DNA of 60,294 nt, from contig JAGGUL010000079.1 of NCBI GenBank assembly GCA_021158525.1, forward strand, positions 1 through 60,294, written 5' to 3'. The stretch is from Candidatus Hydrothermota bacterium. GTDB lineage: Bacteria; Hydrothermota; Hydrothermia; B15-G9; DRBW01. Each line of letters starts with the position of its first letter. Position 1 is the stretch's first letter. The translations under genes and the position numbers were made by a program. Positions 37,137-47,172 of the stretch are shown here, in pieces. Below the pieces are notes generated by a model. The model did not search any database. It saw nothing but the letters and a program-made list of their open reading frames with translations, and was not told where the DNA came from.

Positions 37137-37282
37137 ATTTGAGAAACTTTCTCAAATAAATTCTTAACACAAAAAACTGTGAGCAATTGTTACACCTCGA
37201 CGAAGTGAATTTTCGGGTTTTTTTGCTCCAGAAGCCATTTTCCGCGGGGCAAGTCCTTTTACTTCTGAAAGTTACATAAGTA

Positions 37283-37311
37283 TTGACATAATCCCCACAG
37301 TGTTTTATAAA
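37283..37311 (+). promoter_or_regulatory. Promoter of the S9 peptidase gene
   Basis: TTGACA (37283-37288)-17 nt-TATAAA (37306-37311); RBS ggggagg before ATG 37356. Confidence 0.65.
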
Positions 37312-37355
37312 GTGAAAGAATTTGAATAACTTAGGATTCCAAAGGGGAGGTTAAT

Positions 37356-39356
37356 ATGCCAAAAAGACTGACATGGAAAGTTAAGCCGGAAGACATATAT
37401 GAATTCAAGCTGGTCTCGGATCCACAGATGTCTCCTGATGGTAAGGAGATAGCCTTCGTTGTCACGGAGGTAAAACCTGCCAAAGAGAAGGGCAAGAAAA
37501 AGTACGAGTCCCATATCTGGCTGATGAACGTCGAAACGAAGGAAGCAAGGCAGTTGACTTTCGGCAAGGGCAGCGATATCAACCCGAGATGGTCACCTGA
37601 CGGCAAACATCTTCTGTTTCTCTCCAACAGGGACGACGAAAAGAAGGGAATGCAGCTCTACGTTATCCCCAGATACGGAGGGGAAGCCCGCAGAATGACC
37701 GACATAGAGGGAGGAGTATCCGATCCCCAATGGGCTCCCAAAGGAAGAAGAGTCCTGTTCCTCGCATCTCCGCCTTCCAAGGAAAAGGAGAAAACAGACG
37801 TTAAGGTCATCAGGAGGATTTTCTACAAGTTAGATGGGGCCGGATTCATACATGAGAAGAGAAGGCACCTTTTCGTCCTCACTTTTGAAGGCGCAAGGCC
37901 TAAACAGCTTACCTCAGGAGACTTCGATGTATCCGATCCGGCATGGTCACCCGACGGCACGGAGATAGCTTTCATAGCGAACATGAGCGAGAACACAGAC
38001 TACGAGGTAAGAAAGGACCTCTACGTGATCTCCAAAATGGGAGGCAAGCCCCGTAAGCTTTACTCAGGCAAAGGTCCTCTCGCCAACCCAACCTATTCTC
38101 CCGACGGTAAATATATCGCTTTCCTCGGCCAAGATATGGAGAAGGGATTTGCCACGAATACTAATGTCTGGCTGATCACGAGCGACACTGGCAGACCCCG
38201 AAACCTGACGAAAAATTACGGGATCAGTGCTGTATCTGTGGTCCTCGGCGATGCAAGGGGACCGGGTGGAAATCCCTATCCTATATGGGGCAGAGCAGGC
38301 AAGTACATATACTTCCTCGCTACGAAGGGCGGCTCGACCCATATTTTCAGGGTCGACAAAAAGGGGAAATCTTTCGCCCAGGTCACCGAAGGCGAGTTCT
38401 CCGTCGACAGTTTCTCCCTTTCGAGAAGGGCATCGAAAATAGTGTATCTGAGAACATCGGCGGTCAATCTACCGGATGTGTATCTGCTGAACGATGAAGG
38501 TGAAGACATTCAGCTTACAAACTTCGGGACCGATCTGACGGATTACAGATATCTGTCCAAACCCGAGAGATTCACCTTCAAAGCTTCTGACGGCAAGGAG
38601 ATCGAGGGCTGGATCATGAAACCTGTCGATTTCAAAAAGGGAGAAAAATATCCGGCTATTCTCGAGATCCACGGAGGTCCGAGAGCGGCTTACGGCTATG
38701 CCTTCATGCACGAGTTCCAGCTTCTTGCTACCCGTGGCTACGTGGTCTTCTACATAAATCCCAGGGGAAGCGCCGGCTACGGCGAGGATTTCGCCTATGC
38801 CATCGTGAAAAACTATGGTGACAGGGATTACAAAGACCTGATGGAAGCCGTTGAGTACGTGAAAACCCACTTTGATTTTGTGGATCCGGACAGGCTCGGG
38901 GTCACTGGCGGATCTTATGGAGGCTACATGACCAACTGGATCGTCACCCACACCGATATATTCAAGGCAGCCGTCACACAGCGATCCATAAGCAATTTCT
39001 ATTCTTTCTTCGGAACTTCAGACATAGGCTACATCTTCGGGAAGGAAGAGCTCGGAGGAGAACCCTGGAAGAGGCCTAGGGCCTTCCTGAAAAAATCTCC
39101 CATCTCTTATGTTGAGAATGTCAAAACCCCGCTGCTGATAATTCACTCGGAGAACGACTACAGATGCCCGATGGAACAGGCAGAACAGTTCTACGTGGCG
39201 CTGAAATATCTCAAGAAGGAGGTTGAATTAGTGCGTTTCCCCGATGAGGGGCACAACTTATCCAGAAACGGGCAGCCTCATCACCGGGTTGAAAGGCTAA
39301 ATCACATACTCAGGTGGTTTGACACTTACCTTAAAGGCAAGGGCTCAAAGAAGTGA
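37356..39356 (+). CDS. S9 family peptidase (acylaminoacyl-peptidase/prolyl-oligopeptidase type)
   Basis: N-terminal propeller with SPDGK repeats (WDxxxD-PD40-like); GVTGGSYGGYMTNWIVTH nucleophile elbow; DEGHNLSRNGQP. Confidence 0.92.
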   Translation: MPKRLTWKVKPEDIYEFKLVSDPQMSPDGKEIAFVVTEVKPAKEKGKKKYESHIWLMNVETKEARQLTFGKGSDINPRWSPDGKHLLFLSNRDDEKKGMQLYVIPRYGGEARRMTDIEGGVSDPQWAPKGRRVLFLASPPSKEKEKTDVKVIRRIFYKLDGAGFIHEKRRHLFVLTFEGARPKQLTSGDFDVSDPAWSPDGTEIAFIANMSENTDYEVRKDLYVISKMGGKPRKLYSGKGPLANPTYSPDGKYIAFLGQDMEKGFATNTNVWLITSDTGRPRNLTKNYGISAVSVVLGDARGPGGNPYPIWGRAGKYIYFLATKGGSTHIFRVDKKGKSFAQVTEGEFSVDSFSLSRRASKIVYLRTSAVNLPDVYLLNDEGEDIQLTNFGTDLTDYRYLSKPERFTFKASDGKEIEGWIMKPVDFKKGEKYPAILEIHGGPRAAYGYAFMHEFQLLATRGYVVFYINPRGSAGYGEDFAYAIVKNYGDRDYKDLMEAVEYVKTHFDFVDPDRLGVTGGSYGGYMTNWIVTHTDIFKAAVTQRSISNFYSFFGTSDIGYIFGKEELGGEPWKRPRAFLKKSPISYVENVKTPLLIIHSENDYRCPMEQAEQFYVALKYLKKEVELVRFPDEGHNLSRNGQPHHRVERLNHILRWFDTYLKGKGSKK

Positions 39357-40133
39357 TCTGACGAGCCCTCCATCCACCTGAATCGTCGTACCCGTTATGT
39401 AGCTTGCCCGCTCGGAAGCCAGAAAAGCTACGAGTGCTGCCAGCTCTTCCGGTTCGGCGAGACGCCCGAGGGGTACGTCTGCGGCCATTTCCTTGAGGGC
39501 TTCATCCTCGGATATGCCCTTCTGTGCCGCTCGACTTCTCGCCAGTTGAACCATCCTCTCGGTGCGTGTGAGCCCAGGAGCAACGCAGTTTACGAGAATG
39601 TTATAGGGAGCCAGTTCCCTCGACAGGGTCTTAAAAAGACCCACTACGGCGCTCCTTATCGCGTTGCTGAGTATCAAATTGTCCAGCGGCTGCTTCACCG
39701 AAACGGAAGTCAGGCCGATTATCCTCCCCCACTTCTTTTCTTTCATATGGGATAGAACGCCTTTTATGAAACGCTGAGCCGAGAGGAAGGTCAGATTAAA
39801 GGCCTTAAGCCAGTCCTCATCATTGAAGTCCTCGAAGGTACCCGGAGGTGGTCCGCCGGCATTGGTCACCAGTATGTCGATAGATCCGTAGACATCCAGG
39901 GCCTTCTTGATCAGGTTATCGATGTCCTCTTTTACGGTTAAATCTGCTCTGAAAGCCTGAACTTCAGCGCCGAGAGCACGGATCTCCTCCGCTGCTCTGC
40001 TCAGGTTCTCCGGTTTTCTTGAGGTTATGATAACCCGAGCTCCCTCCCGAGCGAGCTCGAGAGCTATTGCTTTCCCGAGCCCCTTCGAGGAGGCCGCAAC
40101 GAGGGCACTTTTCCCCTTAATTCCCAGGTCCAT
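39345..40133 (-). CDS. SDR-family oxidoreductase
   Basis: ALVAASSKGLGKAIALELAREGA; LVTNAGGPPPG; C-terminal YITGTTIQVDGGLVRSLL; no canonical YxxxK (see findings). Confidence 0.87.
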   Translation of the reverse strand: MDLGIKGKSALVAASSKGLGKAIALELAREGARVIITSRKPENLSRAAEEIRALGAEVQAFRADLTVKEDIDNLIKKALDVYGSIDILVTNAGGPPPGTFEDFNDEDWLKAFNLTFLSAQRFIKGVLSHMKEKKWGRIIGLTSVSVKQPLDNLILSNAIRSAVVGLFKTLSRELAPYNILVNCVAPGLTRTERMVQLARSRAAQKGISEDEALKEMAADVPLGRLAEPEELAALVAFLASERASYITGTTIQVDGGLVRSLL

Positions 40134-41436
40134 TCCTTCCCTCCATTTCTCTCTTATAGGCTTCCTCCCTCAAAAGGTTTCTGTAAGAAGGGCTCTCGAA
40201 AGTATAGGAAAACCTGGAAGGCACGTCATACCTGCCCTCGATTATAGCGACCACGTCTTCCGTAAAGACCAGCTCCTCATCGGTGGGAATAACGAAAACC
40301 TTCACCGGTGAGTCATCGGTCGAGATCAGGAATTCCTTGTTTCTGCTCACGGCCTTTCTGTTCCTCTCCTTATCGAGACGTATGCCCAGATTTTCCAGGT
40401 TCTCGAGGGCCATCTCCCTGATCTGCCAGGCCATCTCTCCAACTCCGGCCGTAAACACCACTGCATCGACCCTGCCGAGAGCCGCCATATACGCACCTAT
40501 GTACTTCTTGATCCTGTAGCTCTCCATCTTCAGGGCGAGTTTCGCTCGCTCATCGCCTTCCTCAGCGGCTTTTATGACATCTCGCCTGTCTGTGTATTTG
40601 CCGGTGATTCCGAGGACACCGCTCTTCTTGTTGAGCACGTTGACAACCTGCTGAGCAGTTATTCCCTCTCTCTTCATTATGTAAGGTATGATGGCGGGAT
40701 CCAGATCGCCCGATCTTGTCCCCATAATGAGGCCCTCGAGGGGGGTAAACCCCATGCTGTGATCGTAGGACTGGCCGTTCTTTATGGCGGTGATGCTGGC
40801 GCCGTTTCCTATGTGGCAGGTAATGAGGTTGACTTCAGAGGGTTTCTTCCCGAGCAGCGCCGCGGCTCTCCTCGAGACATAAAGGTGAGATGTGCCGTGA
40901 AACCCGTAGCGCCTGACTTTGTGTCTCTCGTACCACTCGTAGGGCACCGCGTAAAGGTAAACGTGGGAGGGCATGGTCTGATGAAAGGCCGTATCCATCA
41001 CCGCGACGTGGGGGATATCGGGCAGAACCTTCATGGCTGCCTCTATTCCCATGACGTTTGCCGGGTTGTGGAGGGGAGCCAGAATGGCGAGCTCCTTGAA
41101 GGTTTCGATGGCTTTCTGATCTATGAGAACCGACTTGGTAAAGACCTCACCGCCGTGAACCACCCTGTGTCCCACCGCCTTTATCTCTCTTATGTCGCTG
41201 AGAACACCATAATCAGGATGAGTGAGTATCTCCAGAACGTGCTGAATCGCCTCAACGTGAGACAGACAATCCCGCTCTATCCTGACCGGTTCCTTTCCCC
41301 TGACTTCGTGGACTATGAAAGAATTCCCTATGGTAACTCTCTCAACGACCCCCTTGGCGAGGGGTACCCTTTTCTCCCAATCATAGACCTGATATTTAAC
41401 GGAAGAACTGCCGCAATTCAGGGTCAGTATTTTCAT
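40117..41436 (-). CDS. ackA: Acetate kinase
   Basis: MKILTLNCGSSSVKYQVYD, VGHRVVHGG, YGFHGTSHLYVSRRAA, NLITCHIGNGASI, DHSMGFTPLEGLIMGTRSGDLDP. Confidence 0.95.
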   Translation of the reverse strand: MKILTLNCGSSSVKYQVYDWEKRVPLAKGVVERVTIGNSFIVHEVRGKEPVRIERDCLSHVEAIQHVLEILTHPDYGVLSDIREIKAVGHRVVHGGEVFTKSVLIDQKAIETFKELAILAPLHNPANVMGIEAAMKVLPDIPHVAVMDTAFHQTMPSHVYLYAVPYEWYERHKVRRYGFHGTSHLYVSRRAAALLGKKPSEVNLITCHIGNGASITAIKNGQSYDHSMGFTPLEGLIMGTRSGDLDPAIIPYIMKREGITAQQVVNVLNKKSGVLGITGKYTDRRDVIKAAEEGDERAKLALKMESYRIKKYIGAYMAALGRVDAVVFTAGVGEMAWQIREMALENLENLGIRLDKERNRKAVSRNKEFLISTDDSPVKVFVIPTDEELVFTEDVVAIIEGRYDVPSRFSYTFESPSYRNLLREEAYKREMEGRNGPGN

Positions 41437-42347
41437 ACCCAGCCTTTCCCGGCCATTTTGGCAGCCAGAGCGATCGAGTAAAACTTGGAATCCTCCCTGT
41501 CACCCCTCGATGTCAATATGCAGGGGGCCGTCGTGCCAGCCACCACAGCGGCGAGTTCAGCACCGGCAAGCCAGGTAGCAGTCTTGAAGAAAACGTTACC
41601 CGTGACGATGTCCGGGAAAAGGACTATATCGGCGTCGCCAGCAACCTCGCTCTTCACCCCCTTTATTTTTGTGCTCTCCTTTGAAACAGCGAGATCAAAG
41701 GCGAGAGGACCGTCCACAATGGCACCCCTGATCTGTCCTCTCTCAGCCATGACCTTGATTATGGCAGCGTCAACGCTGGAAGGCATCTTGGGATTAACGG
41801 TCTCTATCGCGGAAATTATAGCGGCTTTTGGCATCTCGATGCCGAGTTCGTGGGCAACTTTTATGGTGTACTTGAGGATCTGAACCTTCTGGTTTAGATC
41901 AGGATGGATAATGACCGCCACGTCGGCGGCGATGATGAGCTTCGGGTAGGTGGGGAATTCCACAACTGTGACATGGGACAGAAGGGCGCCCTCGGGCAAG
42001 AGGCCCTGTTGCTTGTCGAGAATTGCCCGCATATAGGTAACTGTCGAAACGAGTCCCTTCATCAGCATGTCGCCTTCACCCTCCCTGACGAGTCTCACCG
42101 CTTCCTTCACTGCTTTCGAGGGATCCGGTTCGTGCGTGATCTCAAAAATTCCGGGGTCCACACCGTGCTCCTTCGCAACCCTGTAAATGTTGTCCCTGTT
42201 TCCCACGAGATGTGCCTTGATCATCCCCTCGTTGACTCCTCTGGCAACCGCCTCGATGGTGTGCGGATCTTCCCCCACAGCAACAATGAGCTTCTTGGTC
42301 TCGGCCCCTTTTACCTCCTCCACCAATTCCGAAAGTCTCCTTATCAT
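41433..42347 (-). CDS. ptb: Phosphate butyryl/acyltransferase
   Basis: KLIVAVGEDPHTIEAVARG; GDMLMKGLVSTVTYMRAIL; DGPLAFDLAVS; VLFPDIVTGNVFFKT. Confidence 0.88.
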   Translation of the reverse strand: MIRRLSELVEEVKGAETKKLIVAVGEDPHTIEAVARGVNEGMIKAHLVGNRDNIYRVAKEHGVDPGIFEITHEPDPSKAVKEAVRLVREGEGDMLMKGLVSTVTYMRAILDKQQGLLPEGALLSHVTVVEFPTYPKLIIAADVAVIIHPDLNQKVQILKYTIKVAHELGIEMPKAAIISAIETVNPKMPSSVDAAIIKVMAERGQIRGAIVDGPLAFDLAVSKESTKIKGVKSEVAGDADIVLFPDIVTGNVFFKTATWLAGAELAAVVAGTTAPCILTSRGDREDSKFYSIALAAKMAGKGWV

Positions 42348-42361
42348 CTTCTCATCCTCCT

Positions 42362-43432
42362 CTATCTGTATTCTTTGGCCACTTCCTCACCTTTCAATAC
42401 TCTCAACGCTCCCAGGGCAAGCGCTTTCATCTCATCGCCCCCGGGATACACCATGATCCTGGCGATAAACCCCACTCTTTCCCTGATCATGTTCACAAAT
42501 TCCTCGTCATAGGCGAGGCCACCACTTATCACAATGGCGTCCACCTCTCCCTTTAAAACGGCCGCATCGGCTCCGATTTCCTTGGCGACCTGATAGGCCA
42601 TAGCCTCTTTGATAAGCTTCGCCTTTTCGTCGCCCTCTTCTATGCGCCTGTTAACTTCCCTCATATCATTTGTGCCGAGATAGGCCACCATCCCGCCCTT
42701 TCCGGCGAGCATCTTCTTGAGCTCGTCCCTGGTGTACTTCCCCGAAAGGACCATCTCAATTGTATCCCACACGGGGAGCCCCCCGGCCCTCTCGGGTGCA
42801 AAGGGCCCGTCGCCGTTCAGGGCATTGTTGACATCTACCACCCTGCCCTTTCTGTGGACCCCAACCGATATGCCGCCGCCCATGTGAACCACGATAAAAT
42901 TCACGTCCTCATATTTTCGCCCAAGCTCCTCGGCGGCCGTTCTCGCGACGCACTTCTGGTTCAGGGCGTGGAAAATGCTTCTCCTCGTGATCTGCGGGAG
43001 GCCCGAGATTCTGGCCACAGGCTCCATCTCGTCGACGACGACCGGATCCACTATAAAGGCCGGAATCCCCAGGGGCCTGGCTATGGAATCGGCCAGTATG
43101 CCCCCCAGGTTCGACGCGTGCTCGCCCTGCAAACCTTTCCTGAGATCCTCGAGCATCTGCTCGTTTACCCTGTAAGTTCCGCTTTCTATGGGCTTTAAAA
43201 GCCCACCTCTTCCCACAACAGCATCGAGCTTCTTCAGGTCGTACCCGCGTTTTTCGAGCTCGTCCAGGATTATCTTCTTTCTGAATTCGTACTGATCTGT
43301 GATCCTGTGAAAAGGGGCCAGTTCCTCCGTTGAATGGGGAATGTTCACGGAGAAAACTTCCCTTTTGTCTTCGAAAAGAGCGATCTTCGTTGAAGTTGAA
43401 CCCGGATTTATCACAAGAATGTTGAAGGCCAT
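42362..43432 (-). CDS. buk: Butyrate kinase
   Basis: [71 protein letters not shown] 43432 preceded by aaaggagg. Confidence 0.93.
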   Translation of the reverse strand: MAFNILVINPGSTSTKIALFEDKREVFSVNIPHSTEELAPFHRITDQYEFRKKIILDELEKRGYDLKKLDAVVGRGGLLKPIESGTYRVNEQMLEDLRKGLQGEHASNLGGILADSIARPLGIPAFIVDPVVVDEMEPVARISGLPQITRRSIFHALNQKCVARTAAEELGRKYEDVNFIVVHMGGGISVGVHRKGRVVDVNNALNGDGPFAPERAGGLPVWDTIEMVLSGKYTRDELKKMLAGKGGMVAYLGTNDMREVNRRIEEGDEKAKLIKEAMAYQVAKEIGADAAVLKGEVDAIVISGGLAYDEEFVNMIRERVGFIARIMVYPGGDEMKALALGALRVLKGEEVAKEYR

Positions 43433-43487
43433 GTCACCTCCTTTAATTTTATCACAAAAAACGCTTAACGGCTTGATAGACAATCCA

Positions 43488-43516
43488 ATTATATTTAATT
43501 TTGCTAAAATTTGCAA
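43488..43516 (-). promoter_or_regulatory. Promoter of the buk-ptb-ack operon
   Basis: TTGCAA-17 nt-TATAAT on minus strand. Confidence 0.55.
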
Positions 43517-43732
43517 GAAAAGAGAGCCTTTGAGCTCTACCTCCCGTAAGAGCACATATGCAGAAGAGCTCATAAACTCTCGGCCAGAAGCGGTACCCCT
43601 ATCAATTGTATCCGCCTTTTTCCGTATCGCTCTCCATCTGCCTCATCTATAAAATTGGGGCTAAATTCCCCAAAGGAAAATAAAGAGCCAAACGGTATAA
43701 CGGCCGAAAAACACTGGCAGGGCAAGCTCTGA

Positions 43733-43762
43733 TTGACTGATGGAGCATCTCTACTGCAAAAT
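43733..43762 (+). promoter_or_regulatory. Promoter of the rhodanese gene, leaderless geometry
   Basis: TTGACT-18 nt-CAAAAT-6 nt-ATG 43769; the ORF-track TTG 43733 is the -35 box. Confidence 0.5.
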
Positions 43763-43768
43763 AAAAAG

Positions 43769-44137
43769 ATGGAAGCGAGGGAGCATGTCAAAAAATACCT
43801 GGATGAGGTCGATTTTGATTTTCATCTTGTGGACAGAAACTGGCTGAGGGAGAGGCTCGGAAAAGTTTACCTGGCCGATGTGAGAATGCCCAGCGATTTC
43901 TCAGAATGTCACATACCCGGAGCTACTAACATACCTCTAAAAAAGCTTGCAAGATATGTAGAGAAATTTCCCCGGGAAAAAGACATAGTCTTCTATTGCA
44001 CTTCGGGAGCCATGTCAGCTCAGGCCGTAGTCCTGATGAGGCTCATGGGGTACAGGGCTTACGCGCTTCTGGAGGGCATAAAGGGCTGGAAGGCGGCGGG
44101 GTTTCCCGTCGAAGGTGAGAGACGGACTCCGGGGTGA
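43769..44137 (+). CDS. Rhodanese-like domain protein
   Basis: YLADVRMPSDFSECHIPGATNIPL; IVFYCTSGAMSAQAV active-site loop; ALLEGIKGWKAAGFPV. Confidence 0.85.
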   Translation: MEAREHVKKYLDEVDFDFHLVDRNWLRERLGKVYLADVRMPSDFSECHIPGATNIPLKKLARYVEKFPREKDIVFYCTSGAMSAQAVVLMRLMGYRAYALLEGIKGWKAAGFPVEGERRTPG

Positions 44138-44143
44138 GACACG

Positions 44144-45244
44144 ATGGATAACGAGATACAGGGAATCGATCCCGATGAGAGGTTTATGAGGATAGCCCTC
44201 GGACTCGCCGAGCTCGGAAGGGGATTCACGGCTCCCAACCCGATGGTGGGTGCAGTTATAGTCAGGAAGGGCAGGATAGTCGGAGCCGGGTACCACAAAA
44301 AGGCCGGAGAGCCCCACGCTGAGATCCGCGCCATGGAAGATGCCGGGTGGGATGTCAAAGGCGCCACCATGTACGTGACTCTTGAACCCTGCGTGCACTA
44401 TGGCAGGACGCCGCCCTGTACCGACAGGATAATAAAGGAAGGGATAAAAAGGGTCGTCATCGCCGTCCTCGATCCGAATCCCAGGGTTCACGGAGAGGGC
44501 GTGAGAAAACTCCGCGAGGCCGGCATCGAAGTTAAAGTCGGCGTTCTGGAGAGAGAAGCCCGCGCCCTGAACGAAGCCTTTTTCAAATTCATGGAGACTG
44601 GCCTTCCCTTCGTGATCCTCAAACTCGCCGTCACCCTCGACGGGCACATAGCGGACTCATGGGGAAATTCGAAATGGATAAGCTCCGATGCAGCGAGGGC
44701 CTTCGTGCACAAGCTCAGGGGCGAAATGGACGGAATAGCGGTCGGCATAAACACAGTGCTCATGGATGACCCGATGCTCACTCCTCGAGAGGTACATCCC
44801 GCCCGGGTTCCGAGAAGATTTGTACTCGATTCAGGGCTCAAAATTCCGCTCACGTCGAAAGTTCTGGGCGTCCCACCTCCCACCGTGATCGTGTCAGGGA
44901 CTAATCACGATAAAGAAAGAAAAAAAGCGCTCGAGGAAAGAGGAATAGAAGTGTGGGTCCAGGAAAGGGCAGCAGTCGACATCGAAGCTTTCCTCAGAAG
45001 AGCCGGTGAGGAAGGCATACAATCCATAATGTTCGAGGGCGGGGGGAAAGTGGCCACTTCCATAATCGGGACAGGGCTGTTCGACAAGATATACCTGTTT
45101 CTTTCGCCCAAATTGCTGGGAGGCGGCATCCCGTTTTTCAGGAAGGAACCCCCGCTCCCCGTCGATTCTCCCGTCAGCCTCGAAATCGAGACTTTCAAGA
45201 GGTTTTCCTCCGACTTACTCATGGTTTTGAGGAAAAAGGGGTGA
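44144..45244 (+). CDS. ribD: Bifunctional riboflavin deaminase/reductase
   Basis: TAPNPMVGAVIV, GEPHAEIRA, TLEPCVHYGRTPPCTDRII, ILKLAVTLDGHIAD. Confidence 0.93.
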   Translation: MDNEIQGIDPDERFMRIALGLAELGRGFTAPNPMVGAVIVRKGRIVGAGYHKKAGEPHAEIRAMEDAGWDVKGATMYVTLEPCVHYGRTPPCTDRIIKEGIKRVVIAVLDPNPRVHGEGVRKLREAGIEVKVGVLEREARALNEAFFKFMETGLPFVILKLAVTLDGHIADSWGNSKWISSDAARAFVHKLRGEMDGIAVGINTVLMDDPMLTPREVHPARVPRRFVLDSGLKIPLTSKVLGVPPPTVIVSGTNHDKERKKALEERGIEVWVQERAAVDIEAFLRRAGEEGIQSIMFEGGGKVATSIIGTGLFDKIYLFLSPKLLGGGIPFFRKEPPLPVDSPVSLEIETFKRFSSDLLMVLRKKG

Positions 45245-45271
45245 GACTTCTTTCGAACATCGAGTTTGCAT

Positions 45272-45277
45272 TATAAT
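45272..45277 (+). promoter_or_regulatory. Perfect TATAAT -10 box, 8 nt before GTG 45286; -35 weak
   Basis: ttgcatTATAATccagaggcGTG. Confidence 0.4.
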
Positions 45278-45285
45278 CCAGAGGC

Positions 45286-45825
45286 GTGGGACATCTCGTT
45301 GAAAATATCAACATCAGGATACCCGAGCTGGCGGTGCTCGTCGTATCCATGCTCCCCGTCTCTGAGCTGAGGGGCGCAATTCCTCTGGCTGTCTTTAAAT
45401 TCCATTTCCCGATCTGGAAAGCATTTCTCCTGTCAGTAGCCGGCAACCTGGTGCCCATAGTGCCCATTCTCCTGTTTCTCAACAGAATCCACAGATTGCT
45501 GTACAGAACTTCCTGGGGCAAAAAACTCTTCGATAAGTTCTCGGCCAGAACGAGGAAAAGAGGGCAGATAGTGGAAAAATACGAGGCTCTCGGCCTCATA
45601 GCTTTCGTCGCAATTCCCCTTCCCGTAACGGGTGCCTGGACCGGAGCTTTCGCCGCTTTTCTCTTCGACATACCCTTCAAAAAGGCCTTTCCTGCGATAG
45701 CAATGGGTGTACTTATCGCCGGTTTTATCGTCTCTGCCTTCGTTATGGCCGGTTACATCGGCGCAGTGGCGGTGGGCGCTATACTGCTTTTCCTGGTCCT
45801 GAAAGAGGCCTATAAACGCCTCTGA
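45286..45825 (+). CDS. Small multidrug export-like membrane protein (COG2426 type)
   Basis: LPVSELRGAIPLAVFKFHFPIWKAFLLSVAGNLVPIVPILL; several TM segments. Confidence 0.8.
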   Translation: MGHLVENINIRIPELAVLVVSMLPVSELRGAIPLAVFKFHFPIWKAFLLSVAGNLVPIVPILLFLNRIHRLLYRTSWGKKLFDKFSARTRKRGQIVEKYEALGLIAFVAIPLPVTGAWTGAFAAFLFDIPFKKAFPAIAMGVLIAGFIVSAFVMAGYIGAVAVGAILLFLVLKEAYKRL

Positions 45826-45852
45826 AGGCCACAATCTGGAAACAGGATTTTA

Positions 45853-45881
45853 TTGACATGGGCAAAAATTAACGGTATTAT
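45853..45881 (+). promoter_or_regulatory. Promoter of the 45961 membrane protein
   Basis: TTGACA-17 nt-TATTAT; RBS aaaggaggt before ATG 45961. Confidence 0.6.
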
Positions 45882-45960
45882 CAAGGAGTTCACTCAAAAG
45901 GGGATATAAGAGGATTTGCTGTGATGTTTCTGTCGGAACCGGAAAAAAGGAGGTAATCTT

Positions 45961-47172
45961 ATGCCCATGAAGCTTCACTACAATTATAAGGACGTTTTCC
46001 GGGCAGCAAGACTCGGTTTCAGCGCGAAAAAAATTTGGGTACAATTTCTCGGTCTCCTTATAGGAACCGCAGTTTATTCGATTTTCACCTATCTGGGGCT
46101 CATACTCTCGGGATACACGATAAAAGAAGTCTGGACCAAATTTCACTACATTCCCATTCCCTTCGAGGAAAGCTTCACCGTTTACGGGTGGATCTTCCTG
46201 GGAATAGGGCTGTTTTTGTTCGTCGTCATCAACCTGATTTTCGGCGTTGCTGTATCAAAGATAACCTACGAACAGCTCAAAGGCGACGATTTTTACGAGG
46301 TTAAAAAAGCCCTCAGTTTTGCTTTCAAAGAGGGCCGGGCCGTCTATCTGGCCCCCATTGTCCTGATAATCCTGGTCGCCATCATTCTTCTTGGAGGCGT
46401 GATAATAGGCCTTCTGGGTAAAATCCCGTGGTTCGGGGAGCTCGTCCTGCTGCTCCTTTCCATTCCTTCTCTCTTCGCATGCGCCTTTATAGTCTACCTC
46501 TTTTTCGCCTTCGTGGTGGCCATGTATCTCTCTGCGGCCATAGTAGCGACCACGGCATCCGACACCTTCGACACCCTGTTCGAAGTTTTCTCGACGCTTA
46601 ACGACCAGAATTGGAGATTTATCGGCTATGAGGCCCTGCTCTACGGCGTGAAATTCATAGCCTTTTCCATCTTCGCCTGGGCCATAGGGAGGACACTCTG
46701 GATAATACACACGGTGCTGGGTGCCTCCTGGCTCATGGGAGCAAAATACCAGGCGATCGAGAAAGGTGCACTCCACTACTTCACCTATTCCTCCTCTTTC
46801 TATTTCCTCGATCCTTACCTCAGCTTCCTCAAGCTCAGCGCTATCCTCGAGGTTCCACCGGACATGCCGACCATGCCTTTGCCGTCGGCGATTCTCGCTT
46901 TCATATTCGGGATTCTTTTCTACTTCGTGGTCTTCACCGTTCTGTCCTTCTGGGGGGCGATGCACTGGGCAGGCAACACCTTGATTTTCGTGACCCTCGA
47001 GAAGAAAAAGGATGATATAGATCTCCTGGAGATCACGGAGGAAGAAGAGCTGACGGGAGGAGGAGTAACTGCTCCAACGGAGCAGATCGAAGAGGAGAAA
47101 GCAGCCGGTGAGGAAACAAAAGGGGATGTTGAAGGGGAAAGGGAAGAAGGAGAAAAAGAAGGAGAAGGCTGA
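45961..47172 (+). CDS. Hypothetical polytopic membrane protein with acidic C-terminal tail
   Basis: Multiple TM helices; C-terminus rich in E/K; strong RBS and promoter. Confidence 0.75.
   Translation: MPMKLHYNYKDVFRAARLGFSAKKIWVQFLGLLIGTAVYSIFTYLGLILSGYTIKEVWTKFHYIPIPFEESFTVYGWIFLGIGLFLFVVINLIFGVAVSKITYEQLKGDDFYEVKKALSFAFKEGRAVYLAPIVLIILVAIILLGGVIIGLLGKIPWFGELVLLLLSIPSLFACAFIVYLFFAFVVAMYLSAAIVATTASDTFDTLFEVFSTLNDQNWRFIGYEALLYGVKFIAFSIFAWAIGRTLWIIHTVLGASWLMGAKYQAIEKGALHYFTYSSSFYFLDPYLSFLKLSAILEVPPDMPTMPLPSAILAFIFGILFYFVVFTVLSFWGAMHWAGNTLIFVTLEKKKDDIDLLEITEEEELTGGGVTAPTEQIEEEKAAGEETKGDVEGEREEGEKEGEG

Noticed and set aside
40759-41481. 240-aa plus-strand ORF
   Set aside because: Antisense shadow of acetate kinase
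43574-43732. Riboswitch upstream of the rhodanese-ribD genes (hairpin TTGGGG...CCCCAA at 43655-43673)
   Set aside because: No FMN or other known aptamer consensus recognised, and the promoter lies downstream of the hairpin
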